64,000 bases of DNA from UBA1351 sp965140555 (GTDB taxonomy: Bacteria > Bacillota > Clostridia > Lachnospirales > Vallitaleaceae). Made by a program: the position numbers and the translations under genes. Below the pieces are notes generated by a model. That model saw nothing but the letters and a program-made list of their open reading frames with translations, did not search any database and had not been told where the DNA came from. The stretch spans positions 434,001 through 498,000 of the forward strand of contig OZ223260.1 in NCBI GenBank assembly GCA_965140555.1. The letters are read 5' to 3'. Below, in pieces: positions 51,108 through 59,992 of this stretch (position 1 is the stretch's first letter; the number at the start of each line of letters is the position of its first letter).

Positions 51108-52415
51108 TCAAAGATTCAAACGCCCAAAACTCTCGCCGACAACTTCACTAAGAGATGGATGAGCATATAACATATTACTTAATTCCTGAGGTGCCACATC
51201 CCTCTCCATAGCCATGATACCTATATGAATCAATTCTTGAGCCTGTTCTCCCATTATACCCATATAATCCAATTGGTTGTATAGTTCATTCGTCTTTATT
51301 AAACACACACCGTTTATTGCATGCTCTGCTAATGCCATTCCACTAGTTTTAAAATGCGTAACCGTACAGTTAGACACCTGTTTAGCCTTGGGTTCTCTGT
51401 AAGTTTCTGCAATAGGTGGTATGGTAAAAGCCACTTGAACCTTTACCGATTCATCAACAACAGATTTATTCATAATTGTTCGTATAGCCATAATCCCCTG
51501 TTTTCTAGCATCATGAGCTAGATATGTCTTACCCGCACAATCCCCAACACGAATAACGTTCGGGAACTTAGTCCTGTTGTCGCCTACCTCCAATGGTGTC
51601 TTACGACCTACAGCACATAAAACCACAGAAGCCTCCACACAATCTATTGTTCCACCTTTTTGGTATGCAACACTATAGTTTGACGGGACGCCCTCATCAG
51701 GCACCCTGTCTATACTTAGAACTTCACTTTCAAAAAATATCCGAATGCCTTGCTTCTTAATACTCGGTTTTAATCGTTTAACTAAGCCTTGATCAAAGGA
51801 GGATAACATCGTTTTTGTTTTTTCTATTACAGTCACCTTAGCACCTAATGCATTAAAAATAGATGCCATTTCCATGCCGATAACACCTGCACCAATAATA
51901 ACCAAATGCTCCGGAATTTGTTCAACATCTAAAAGCTCCGAGGCCATCAAGCAATGCTCAATACCATCTATCTGAGGCTTTATCTCCACACTACCGGTTG
52001 CCTCAATGATATAATCGGCCATTATCATTTCTTCAACCTCTGAAGATACGACACGTACCTCATGGGCTCCAACAACACTTCCTCTTCCACTATAACAGGT
52101 AACACCGAGTCTTGCCGCTTCTTTAGTCAGTTGATCAGTCAATCCCTTTACCACCTGATTCTTATAAGCTTTCATCTGTTCCCATTGAACGCCTAGCTCT
52201 CCCTCAATTCCCAAACCATTAAGCTCTTTTAATCCATGGATCATATGCGCATAGTGATAATATGTTTTTGTAGGTATACACCCCGAATGAAGACAGACAC
52301 CACCGAGTTCTTTTTCTTCTACAATTGCAACCTGAAGACCTTGTCTAGCACCTTCAAAGGCCGCTTCATAACCTCCCGGTCCGCCACCAATAACGATTAC
52401 ATCATAATCAGTCAT
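51108..52415 (-). CDS. lpdA: Dihydrolipoyl dehydrogenase (glycine cleavage L-protein)
   Basis: FAD disulfide oxidoreductase that reoxidises lipoyl-GcvH. The FAD loop GGGPGGYEAA, redox disulfide Cys41/Cys46 (GGVCLHSGCIPTK), the NAD loop GAGVIGMEMASIF and the C-terminal HPSLSE motif are all present. No lipoyl domain is fused. Last gene of the gcv operon, 4 bases after gcvPB, so it serves the glycine cleavage system. Confidence 0.95.
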   Translation of the reverse strand: MTDYDVIVIGGGPGGYEAAFEGARQGLQVAIVEEKELGGVCLHSGCIPTKTYYHYAHMIHGLKELNGLGIEGELGVQWEQMKAYKNQVVKGLTDQLTKEAARLGVTCYSGRGSVVGAHEVRVVSSEVEEMIMADYIIEATGSVEIKPQIDGIEHCLMASELLDVEQIPEHLVIIGAGVIGMEMASIFNALGAKVTVIEKTKTMLSSFDQGLVKRLKPSIKKQGIRIFFESEVLSIDRVPDEGVPSNYSVAYQKGGTIDCVEASVVLCAVGRKTPLEVGDNRTKFPNVIRVGDCAGKTYLAHDARKQGIMAIRTIMNKSVVDESVKVQVAFTIPPIAETYREPKAKQVSNCTVTHFKTSGMALAEHAINGVCLIKTNELYNQLDYMGIMGEQAQELIHIGIMAMERDVAPQELSNMLYAHPSLSEVVGESFGRLNL

Positions 52416-52419
52416 AACA

Positions 52420-53868
52420 CTACCCCTTATTGGTCAAAACAGGTTTACGAGCGGCCATCACTTCATCAATACGCATTACAGGTGTCGTATGGGGTGCACT
52501 CAGGAGCATTTCAGCATCTGAAACAGCTTCTTTTGCAATGCTTATAAGGGCATCTACATAACGATCCAACGTTTCTAAAGATTCCGTCTCTGTTGGTTCA
52601 ATCATCAACGCTTCTTCCACAATAAGGGGGAAATATACCGTAGGAGGATAGAACCCATAATCCATCAAACGTTTAACAACATGCAAGGTATGAACACCCT
52701 CAGGATGTTGCAATAATCCGGCCAAAACAAACTCATGTTTGACCCAGCCTGAATAGGGACGTTTATAATATGACTCCAATCGTCGTAACATATAGTTACT
52801 GTTAAGGACCGCCATCTCACTTGCGAACCGTAACCCGTCACCACCCATAGTCATCATATAAGCATATGCACGCACAAACATACCAAAATTTCCGTGAAAA
52901 TTCTTAACGCGACCGATAGAATGAGAAAAATTATCTTCCCATCGATAGCCTTCTTCCGTATGCACCAACTCCTTGCCTGGTAGAAACGGAACAAGCCCTT
53001 TCTTAACACCGACCGGTCCGCTTCCCGGACCACCGCCACCATGTGGCGTTGTAAAGGTCTTATGAAGATTCAAATGAACGATATCGAATCCCATATCCCC
53101 CGGTCGGGTAATGCCCATATTGGCATTCATATTCGCTCCGTCATAATAACATAAGCCACCCACTTCATGAACCAGTGCATTAATCTCTTCTATATTCACT
53201 TCAAATAACCCTAATGTATTCGGGTTTGTTATCATAAATCCGGCTACATTGTCATTTACTGCACCTTTCAATGCCTCTACCGACAACATCCCATTTGCAT
53301 CCGAAGGAAGTTCAACCACCTTGTATCCCGCCATACTTACACTGGCAGGATTTGTTCCATGGGCAGAGTCCGGAATGAGTATTGTATTTTTATGTCCATT
53401 CCCTTGCTGTTCATGAAATGCCTTCATAAGCATCAACCCAGTCAATTCCCCTTGAGAACCGGCTGCCGGCATCAAACTCATTCCATCCATACCTGTCAAT
53501 TCTTGCAACCATTGGCTCAATGTATGCATTACTTCTAATGCACCTTCTACTGTTTCCTCCGGTTGACACGGATGAATCTGCGAAAAACCTTCAAAAGATG
53601 CAATCCGTTCATTTAGTTTCGGATTATACTTCATCGTACACGAACCCAATGGATACATATCTGTCTCTATACCATAATTCATTTGACTAAGACCTGTATA
53701 ATGGCGAATCACTTCAAGTTCCGATACTTCCGGTAAGCTTAACGGTGTCTTTCTTAATGTATCCGGCTCAAACCAGGATTCCAATTTACCTGCTTCAACA
53801 TCTAAAGGCGTTAAAACATCACCGCTTCTGCCTTTTTTGCTTTTATCAAAAATCAAAGCCTTCTGCAT
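52420..53868 (-). CDS. gcvPB: Glycine decarboxylase P-protein, subunit 2
   Basis: PLP-carrying half of the split P-protein. The Schiff-base Lys lies in HLNLHKTFTTPHGGGGPG; TMKYNPK and LMPAAGSQGE are also conserved. The 482-residue length fits. It overlaps gcvPA by one base, which supports equal expression of the two subunits. Confidence 0.97.
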   Translation of the reverse strand: MQKALIFDKSKKGRSGDVLTPLDVEAGKLESWFEPDTLRKTPLSLPEVSELEVIRHYTGLSQMNYGIETDMYPLGSCTMKYNPKLNERIASFEGFSQIHPCQPEETVEGALEVMHTLSQWLQELTGMDGMSLMPAAGSQGELTGLMLMKAFHEQQGNGHKNTILIPDSAHGTNPASVSMAGYKVVELPSDANGMLSVEALKGAVNDNVAGFMITNPNTLGLFEVNIEEINALVHEVGGLCYYDGANMNANMGITRPGDMGFDIVHLNLHKTFTTPHGGGGPGSGPVGVKKGLVPFLPGKELVHTEEGYRWEDNFSHSIGRVKNFHGNFGMFVRAYAYMMTMGGDGLRFASEMAVLNSNYMLRRLESYYKRPYSGWVKHEFVLAGLLQHPEGVHTLHVVKRLMDYGFYPPTVYFPLIVEEALMIEPTETESLETLDRYVDALISIAKEAVSDAEMLLSAPHTTPVMRIDEVMAARKPVLTNKG

Positions 53869-55196
53869 TATATAAGCACCTCCAATGCTGCTGCATAATC
53901 ATCCATTTCTTCCTTTGTCGTCATTTCCGAAACGCAGATTAAGAGTTGATGATTGCCAACAGGGATACCACCCATAATTCCTTGTTGTCTGAGCAGTGTC
54001 AACACTTGACGGTTATCCTGTTCAAACGTTATTAAAAATTCTTGAAAGAAACCTGTGTCATGAACAAGTTTTATTCCTTTGACCGATTGCAATTGTTGAT
54101 ACAAATAGTGTGCCTTCTGGGTAATTTGATAAGCGATTTGATAAAACTCCCCTCCGACCAGTGCAAGGTATATTGTTGCACGAAGAGCCATAAGTGCCTC
54201 ATTCGATGTAATATTGGAGGTCGCTTTTTCTCGCCGAATATGCTGCTCTCGTGTCTGCAGGGTTAACACATACGCCGTCTCCTTATTCTTGTCCACGGTT
54301 TTTCCAACAACACGACCGGGAAGTTGTCTCACCCACTTTTTACGCGTGGCCATAAAGCCCAAATATGGACCTCCATAGGACAACGGTATCCCCAATCCTT
54401 GTCCGTCACCAACGACAATATCTACGCCCTGACTAGCCACCGTTTCAAATAATGCCGCTGCAAAAGGATCGATATGCGCAATCAGCAATGCTTTACTTTC
54501 TTTATTGCCTATATATTCTTTAATTGTATGAATTTGTTCTATCATTCCATGGTAATTCGGCGTCTGAAGACACACCGCAGCGACTGTTTCATCAAAAAGA
54601 CTATCTAGAGCCTCACTATCCGTCCGTCCGTTTATGGACGGAATCATACGAAGGGTCAACCCTTTAAAGCGACAATAGGTTTTAACGGTTTCTAATGTAT
54701 CCGGATGGATTAAGTCACTCATTAGGATTGTTTGTTTACGTGTAATATGATGCGACATAAACACTGCTTCTGCCATAGCACTCGCACCATCATAGTGACT
54801 GGCATTCGCCACCTCCATACCTGTGAGTTCGCAAATCATTGATTGAAATTCAAAAATAGATCGTAAAGTTCCCTGACTCATTTCCGCCTGATAGGGTGTA
54901 TAAGCAGTCAAGAATTCCTGTCTCGAAACGAGTGCGTCAATAGCAGCCGGTATATAATGCCGATATGCTCCACCTCCCAAAAAGGTGTGCATATCATCTA
55001 CCGATACATTTTTACGGGATAATCGACGCATATGGCGTTCGACCTCCATAGGACTTTTATGTGTCGGTAAATCCAAAGGCTTCTCTACTCTCAAGTGCTT
55101 CGGAATATCTTCAAAAAGTTCTGATATCGTATCAATTTCCAATTGGTTTAACATATAGTGTATATCTTCTGGTGTATGGGGTACATATGAGAACAT
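53868..55196 (-). CDS. gcvPA: Glycine decarboxylase P-protein, subunit 1
   Basis: N-terminal half of the split P-protein (442 residues). The start MFSYVPHTPEDIHYML is preceded by AGGAGG; the longer frame upstream overlaps gcvH. Conserved segments are FLGGGAYRHYIPA, TAYTPYQAEMSQGTLR and GGPYLGFMATR. It releases CO2 from glycine together with GcvPB. Confidence 0.96.
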   Translation of the reverse strand: MFSYVPHTPEDIHYMLNQLEIDTISELFEDIPKHLRVEKPLDLPTHKSPMEVERHMRRLSRKNVSVDDMHTFLGGGAYRHYIPAAIDALVSRQEFLTAYTPYQAEMSQGTLRSIFEFQSMICELTGMEVANASHYDGASAMAEAVFMSHHITRKQTILMSDLIHPDTLETVKTYCRFKGLTLRMIPSINGRTDSEALDSLFDETVAAVCLQTPNYHGMIEQIHTIKEYIGNKESKALLIAHIDPFAAALFETVASQGVDIVVGDGQGLGIPLSYGGPYLGFMATRKKWVRQLPGRVVGKTVDKNKETAYVLTLQTREQHIRREKATSNITSNEALMALRATIYLALVGGEFYQIAYQITQKAHYLYQQLQSVKGIKLVHDTGFFQEFLITFEQDNRQVLTLLRQQGIMGGIPVGNHQLLICVSEMTTKEEMDDYAAALEVLI

Positions 55197-55206
55197 AGCG
55201 TTCCTC

Positions 55207-55596
55207 CTATAAGTTGTCACAAAAATCTTGATAAGCCTCTTCATCCATTAAATCATTTAACTCTTCCACATCTGCGCATTTAACTTTCATCAAAAAAGCA
55301 TCATAGGGTTCTTCATTAAGTCTTTCCGGTTCATCTTCCAACGTCTCCGAAATTTGAACAATCTCACCACTTACCGGGGAGTACACATCTGATGCAGCTT
55401 TCACCGATTCCACCGATGCAAACACATCATCTCTTGTCACCTGGTCACCAACAATCGGCAGATCAACATACACAACCTCGCCTAATGCTTCTTGTGCATA
55501 GTCACTAATACCAATAATTGCTATATCTCCTTCTAATAGTACCCATTCATGATTTTCCGTGTACTTAAGCCCTGCAATTGTTTTCATATCATTCAC
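55207..55596 (-). CDS. gcvH: Glycine cleavage system H protein
   Basis: Lipoyl carrier of 129 residues. The lipoylated Lys66 lies in VESVKAASDVYSPV; the N-terminal KYTENHEWV segment is typical. It shuttles the aminomethyl group between P and T proteins. It overlaps gcvT by 8 bases. Confidence 0.97.
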   Translation of the reverse strand: MNDMKTIAGLKYTENHEWVLLEGDIAIIGISDYAQEALGEVVYVDLPIVGDQVTRDDVFASVESVKAASDVYSPVSGEIVQISETLEDEPERLNEEPYDAFLMKVKCADVEELNDLMDEEAYQDFCDNL

Positions 55597-56683
55597 TCCT
55601 CTTATATTTTTTCTTATAAAACGGTTTCTTTATTTCTTCTATACCAATGCATCTGTTGCGAATCTTGACACATAATCCTTCATCACAGCTATGACTTTCA
55701 TCCACATAGGCAAGCAACCTTCCTGTATCATAGCCTTCTAAAAGATATCCCGTCGTTACATACCCAATTGTTTCTTGATTCTCGTTTAGTACAGAGTACT
55801 CACTACGGGGCACACCTTTTTCTTTAAGCTTATACGCCTTCAATCGACGCGTTCTCGTTGTTTTCTGCTGACTGTGAACATTCTTACCAATATAATCGTT
55901 AGGATTTGTAAGAAAACGGCTCAATCCGGCTTCCACAGGCGATATGTTCTCGCTGAGTTCATGTCCATAGAGAGGGAGACATGCTTCAAAGCGCAATGTA
56001 TCTCTAGCCCCCAGCCCTATTGGTTTAACAGAATCACCAAACGCTGTCATGAGTCGTTCATAAAAAGGAACAACCTCATTATTTTTCATAATAATTTCAA
56101 AGCCATCTTCCCCTGTATAACCGGTTCGTGAGACGAGGTAAACCGCCTCTCTCTCCTGATCAGCGAACCATGCAAATGTAAAAAACTTTAATTTCCCACT
56201 ACCGGGAATCAAAGCATCAACGACCATACTCGCTTTAGGCCCTTGTATAGCTAACTGCCCATAAGCATGACTCAATTGTTCTAATGCAACATCCCATTGT
56301 TTGGCCTGCAATACTATCCATTCATAATCTTTGTCTATATTCGCTGCATTGACAACTAACATGAACCTATCCGGCAATTCTTTATAGACAATGATATCAT
56401 CTACAACGCTGCCTTGTTCATAACACATGAACCCATAATGACAGGTATTATTCTCTGCTGTTTCCAAATCTCCTGTAAAAATACGACCCATGAATGCAGA
56501 AGCATCCTTTCCGTAAATACGAATTTCACCCATATGACTTACATCAAAAACTCCTACAGATTCTCTTACATGCTTATGTTCCTGCCGGATGGACGAATAG
56601 CTTATAGGCAATGCATAACCGGCAAATTCTGTCATCGTTCCTCCTGCATCAATATGATGTTGATATAACGGCGTTCTTTTCAT
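55589..56683 (-). CDS. gcvT: Glycine cleavage system aminomethyltransferase (T protein)
   Basis: Transfers the aminomethyl carbon to tetrahydrofolate and releases ammonia. The 364 residues show FDVSHMGEIRIYG, the folate-site Asp in NTCHYGFMCYEQGSVVDD, and the GLGARDTLRFEACLPLYGHE motif. First gene of the operon, with AGGGAG upstream and the glycine riboswitch ahead. Confidence 0.96.
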   Translation of the reverse strand: MKRTPLYQHHIDAGGTMTEFAGYALPISYSSIRQEHKHVRESVGVFDVSHMGEIRIYGKDASAFMGRIFTGDLETAENNTCHYGFMCYEQGSVVDDIIVYKELPDRFMLVVNAANIDKDYEWIVLQAKQWDVALEQLSHAYGQLAIQGPKASMVVDALIPGSGKLKFFTFAWFADQEREAVYLVSRTGYTGEDGFEIIMKNNEVVPFYERLMTAFGDSVKPIGLGARDTLRFEACLPLYGHELSENISPVEAGLSRFLTNPNDYIGKNVHSQQKTTRTRRLKAYKLKEKGVPRSEYSVLNENQETIGYVTTGYLLEGYDTGRLLAYVDESHSCDEGLCVKIRNRCIGIEEIKKPFYKKKYKRSE

Positions 56684-56741
56684 ACAGCGCTCCCTTCACG
56701 TGGCATTTTCATCTTTATACGTCACTTTTCACTACAAAAAA

Positions 56742-56771
56742 ACAGCACGCAACTTAAAAGCTGCCTGCTGT
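56742..56771 (-). terminator. Riboswitch-linked intrinsic terminator upstream of gcvT
   Basis: Arms ACAGCA / TGCTGT with an inner GCAGC / GTTGC extension, followed on the minus strand by seven T. It directly follows the second glycine aptamer. The 3' strand of that aptamer's closing stem abuts the 5' arm, so glycine binding could favour read-through. Confidence 0.85.
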
Positions 56772-56957
56772 CATCTGTTTGTCTACCTGAGAGATTCTAC
56801 ATTGCTGTATTGCTCCTTCGGTGTATCGTCTACGACGATCCTCTCCAGACGTTCTATTAATCGGCGATCCTTTTACCTGAAAGATTCTTCCTTGCTAGCA
56901 AAGCAAGTCATTGCTTCTTCGGTGCAACTGCCTCTCTCGCCGACATCTTCTAGACAT
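56772..56957 (-). promoter_or_regulatory. Tandem glycine riboswitch
   Basis: Two glycine aptamers in series on the minus strand. The first has GAGAGAGGC, the core CACCGAAGAAGCAA, and AATCTTTCAGG, closed by TCGGCGA / TCGCCGA. The second has GGAGAGG, CACCGAAGGAGCAA and AATCTCTCAGG. The 381-base gap between pheA and gcvT thus holds two terminators, a promoter and this switch. In this family, glycine binding turns on glycine cleavage genes. Confidence 0.95.
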
Positions 56958-56963
56958 CATGTA

Positions 56964-56969
56964 ATTATA
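56964..56969 (-). promoter_or_regulatory. -10 element of the gcv operon promoter
   Basis: Exact TATAAT on the minus strand, about 7 bases ahead of the first nucleotides of the riboswitch. The -35 region is poor because it overlaps the pheA terminator stem. Confidence 0.5.
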
Positions 56970-56977
56970 ATCGTATA

Positions 56978-57010
56978 AAAGAGTCGTCGTATGTCATTAA
57001 TCGACTCTTT
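56978..57010 (-). terminator. Terminator of pheA
   Basis: A 9-bp inverted repeat (AAAGAGTCG / CGACTCTTT) with a 15-base loop, followed on the minus strand by TTAT after the paired T. It lies about 55 bases after the pheA stop. Confidence 0.65.
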
Positions 57011-57064
57011 CTTACCTTATCACTATATTCTATATAGTAGCTGATGCCCCTATAAAAAGTCAAG

Positions 57065-57919
57065 CTAAACTCGATAATAGGAACCAAGAATTTGTATATC
57101 AAAGTGGTCATAAGCTTTTTGAACAGCACGTTTTACCCGCTCATCCCGTTCATAGCACCCTTCAACATCAATAAAAAAGTTATACGTACCTAATCCTTTT
57201 TTTGTCGGTCTCGATATAATACTTACCAAGTTAATACTCTCTTCGCTAAACAAATTAAGAATATCCACCAACAGACCGGGACGGTCCCTATCTCCATGAA
57301 TAACCAATAGTGTTTTCCACTGAGTCACCTTTTCTAACTCTGCCTGTCTCATGTCCATCACATAATCTTTAGGCGCCAATACAATAAAACGCGTTTCATT
57401 GTCCATGGAATCTGCAATTTGGTTCAACTTCAGCGGAAACGGAACCTCTCCATCTATAAGATGCATCGGGACAATCGCACCGACATTTGTCTCACCCTTA
57501 ACCACATAGTCATAAGAGGCTGCATTACTCGCTGTTGTAATAAGGGATTTATCACTCATTGTTTCCAAAAAATTCAGACATTGATTCTGGGTTTTAAATT
57601 GAGCATATATCGTCTGAATCTCATCTATATCCATCGCATTGCCAATCAAACCAAAATGAATGGGCAACACCAACTCATGGATAATTTTAAGATTACAATG
57701 GGTCAGTAAATCCAAAATAATTTGAACAAACCCGTCCAATGTATTTTCTATCGGTATAACTCCAAAATCGCATGTAGAACCTATAGCATCAAAAGTCGTA
57801 CGCATCGTTTTATAATACTGCAGTTCACCTTCTATTCCAAGGGTTTTTTGATATTGCATTGCAGCCAATTCCGTAAAGGTTCCCTTTGGTCCGAGCACTG
57901 CTATTGTGGATGTCTTCAT
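57065..57919 (-). CDS. pheA: Prephenate dehydratase
   Basis: Converts prephenate to phenylpyruvate for phenylalanine synthesis. The catalytic domain contains GPKGTFTELAA, PIENTLDGFVQ and NETRFIVLAP; a C-terminal ACT domain (RPGLLVDILNLFSEESIN, then ISRPTKKGLGTYNFF) senses phenylalanine. The ATG after AAAGGGTAATATC gives 284 residues; an earlier in-frame ATG would overlap the -10 box. No chorismate mutase domain is fused; aroH lies about 6 kb away. Confidence 0.95.
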   Translation of the reverse strand: MKTSTIAVLGPKGTFTELAAMQYQKTLGIEGELQYYKTMRTTFDAIGSTCDFGVIPIENTLDGFVQIILDLLTHCNLKIIHELVLPIHFGLIGNAMDIDEIQTIYAQFKTQNQCLNFLETMSDKSLITTASNAASYDYVVKGETNVGAIVPMHLIDGEVPFPLKLNQIADSMDNETRFIVLAPKDYVMDMRQAELEKVTQWKTLLVIHGDRDRPGLLVDILNLFSEESINLVSIISRPTKKGLGTYNFFIDVEGCYERDERVKRAVQKAYDHFDIQILGSYYRV

Positions 57920-57959
57920 GATATTACCCTTTCCCTTCTTTAACACTTTACTTTTTGAC

Positions 57960-57965
57960 ATTGTA
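57960..57965 (-). promoter_or_regulatory. Extended -10 promoter of pheA
   Basis: The minus strand reads TGCTACAAT. It is divergent from the HAD-gene promoter in the same gap, and a start near 57953 leaves a leader of about 34 bases, too short for a T-box. Confidence 0.45.
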
Positions 57966-57991
57966 GCATATTCTTATCACATTTTCTAGCA

Positions 57992-58020
57992 TTGAACTTC
58001 ATATCAATTACACGTATAAT
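57992..58020 (+). promoter_or_regulatory. Promoter of the plus-strand HAD phosphatase gene
   Basis: TTGAAC and TATAAT with a 17-base spacer on the plus strand; the ribosome site TTAGGAGAC lies about 10 bases before the ATG. Confidence 0.65.
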
Positions 58021-58057
58021 AGAAAGGACGAAACCAGACCAATGTTAGGAGACTTTT

Positions 58058-58876
58058 ATGTATAAATTAATTGCTTTAGATTTAGACGGAACTCTACTTA
58101 ATGACAATAAGGAATTAACAGAAAAAACAGCCGAGGCCCTACTTAGCCTCAAAAATCGCGGTATGAAAATCGTCTTTGCAACGGGACGCCCCACAAAAGG
58201 AGTCACCCGCTATGTTAATCAACTGCATCTCCATGATATAGATGACTATCTGGTCACCTACAACGGTGCTTATGTGATCAATATGGCCAGTAATCACTAT
58301 CTCTCCACAACAGTCCTTACAGGAAAGGATTACCATCGCATTTATGAATATAGCCAGAAAATGGGGGTCGGCATTCATGCACTTACCTCAGAAGGAGTCA
58401 CAACACCTAAAGATAATCCCTACAGCGAAATCGAATCCAGTGTTAATGAGCTCCCTAAATTCATACAATCTCCTTACGAGATAGATAAGGACGAACCCAT
58501 TATAAAGATAATGATTGTTGCTGACCCTCCCCTTGTTGATGTTGCAGAAAAAGGCATTGATGCTCCTTTCAAACAAGACTATACTATCTTGCGCTCCATG
58601 CCTTATTTCTTAGAATTTATTCATCCCGAAACCAATAAAGGGATTGGTGTAGAAAAAATTGCTGCGGCACTTGATATAAAACCGGAAGAAGTCATTTGTA
58701 TCGGCGATGCAAACAACGACCTACACATGATTGAATGGGCAGGTCTTGGTGTAGCTATGAGCAATTCTACAAAAGAGGCAAAAGAGATAGCAGATGTTGT
58801 CACAACCTCAAACAACGACGATGGGATTGCACATTTTATCCATCATATCCTCCCTTCATATGAGGTAAATATATGA
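58058..58876 (+). CDS. Cof-type HAD superfamily phosphatase
   Basis: Cytoplasmic phosphatase of 272 residues. HAD motif I is DLDGTLLNDNKE, motif II lies in FATGRPT, the Lys in TNKGIGVEKI, and motif IV in GDANNDLHMIEWAG. A Cof-type C2 cap lies in the middle. Substrate is probably a sugar phosphate or cofactor phosphate but cannot be told. First gene of the only plus-strand island; its stop overlaps the next start by four bases. Confidence 0.93.
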   Translation: MYKLIALDLDGTLLNDNKELTEKTAEALLSLKNRGMKIVFATGRPTKGVTRYVNQLHLHDIDDYLVTYNGAYVINMASNHYLSTTVLTGKDYHRIYEYSQKMGVGIHALTSEGVTTPKDNPYSEIESSVNELPKFIQSPYEIDKDEPIIKIMIVADPPLVDVAEKGIDAPFKQDYTILRSMPYFLEFIHPETNKGIGVEKIAAALDIKPEEVICIGDANNDLHMIEWAGLGVAMSNSTKEAKEIADVVTTSNNDDGIAHFIHHILPSYEVNI

Positions 58877-59973
58877 TTCGCTCAATAACACCTATACGAG
58901 ATACCAAATATGCTTATATTGAAGCCATCCCTACCTATATCACAAATGGACTCTATGTCGATATAGAAACAACCGGCTTCTCAAGAGACAAGCATATGAT
59001 CTATTTACTTGGACTCATTTATCACAATGGCAAGGAACTTGTTTTGGAGCAACTTCTATGCGAAAAAGAGGCAGATGAATACGAGCTTTTATATGACTTC
59101 AATCAACGGCTCAATGATACTGTCACCCTTATACATTTTAATGGAGATCGTTTTGATTTACCTTTCATATCTCACCGCCTGTCTCTTTTCGGTATCCACG
59201 ACCGTATCCCTCAATGTCACTCTTATGACATCTATAAAATCATTCAGTCTTATCGTCGCTTTTTGCGAACAGATGATTTGAAGCTGAAAACCATGGAAGT
59301 CCTTGTGGGTTATAAGCGGATGGACCCCTTTACAGGCGGAGATCTTATTGAACTTTATATGCTTTTCAAACAGGGGAATGAGAAATTAATGCCCGCAATC
59401 TTACTCCATAACGAGGAAGATATGATTGGCTTATATTTACTTAATCATTTAGATGTATTTATGTATTTGGAAAGCAGTACATCAATTCAGCTCCGGATAC
59501 TCGAAGAATCCAATCGGCTTATACTGAATCTTCCCATGCCAACGAATCCTTATCGCTACCAGTTTGACCACGAAACCCCTCTCCACGAAATACATTGCTC
59601 CAATGATGGACTTCAGTTATCGTGCAGTATGATGACACGTAAATTAAAGTACTTTTACCCAAATTACAAGGAATATTATTATCTCCCTGTCGAAGGTTAC
59701 GCCATCCATGAATCTGTCGCACATTTTGTAGATAGTGCTTATCGAAAAAAAGCCACCAAAAAAACAGCCTTCACCTTTAAAGAAGACTGCTTTATCGCAT
59801 TACCTTTTTCATCAAAGCACATGGAAAAACTCATGCTCGATTTACAAATACCCCAAGTTCCATTATTCAAGAACGACTATGATGATTCAACTTGCTATGT
59901 AACAATTGAAGATATGAAACTCATAGCCAATCAATTGTTACGACCATTTATAAAACACATCTTAAAAGGATAA
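58873..59973 (+). CDS. RNase H-fold (YprB-like) 3'-5' exonuclease domain protein
   Basis: A 366-residue protein. The N-terminal 200 residues match the YprB ribonuclease-H-like DEDD exonuclease: Asp30 and Glu32 in VDIETTG, Asp91 and Asp94 in FNGDRFDLPF, and HNEEDMIGL later. The C-terminal 150 residues (region 210-366) are unrecognised. Coupled to the HAD gene by ATGA. Substrate unknown. Confidence 0.8.
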   Translation: MIRSITPIRDTKYAYIEAIPTYITNGLYVDIETTGFSRDKHMIYLLGLIYHNGKELVLEQLLCEKEADEYELLYDFNQRLNDTVTLIHFNGDRFDLPFISHRLSLFGIHDRIPQCHSYDIYKIIQSYRRFLRTDDLKLKTMEVLVGYKRMDPFTGGDLIELYMLFKQGNEKLMPAILLHNEEDMIGLYLLNHLDVFMYLESSTSIQLRILEESNRLILNLPMPTNPYRYQFDHETPLHEIHCSNDGLQLSCSMMTRKLKYFYPNYKEYYYLPVEGYAIHESVAHFVDSAYRKKATKKTAFTFKEDCFIALPFSSKHMEKLMLDLQIPQVPLFKNDYDDSTCYVTIEDMKLIANQLLRPFIKHILKG

Positions 59974-59992
59974 GGAGATTAAATATCTCCTT
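59972..59992 (+). terminator. Shared terminator between convergent genes
   Basis: An 8-bp stem (AAGGAGAT / ATCTCCTT) with a 5-base loop, followed on the plus strand by CTTTTTT. It contains the end of the YprB-like gene (59973) and the stop of cheR (59979-59981), so both coding ends are part of the hairpin. Confidence 0.8.

Noticed and set aside
56700..56978. Plus-strand 92-codon frame in the gcv leader
   Set aside because: It is the antisense of a clear glycine riboswitch and terminator.
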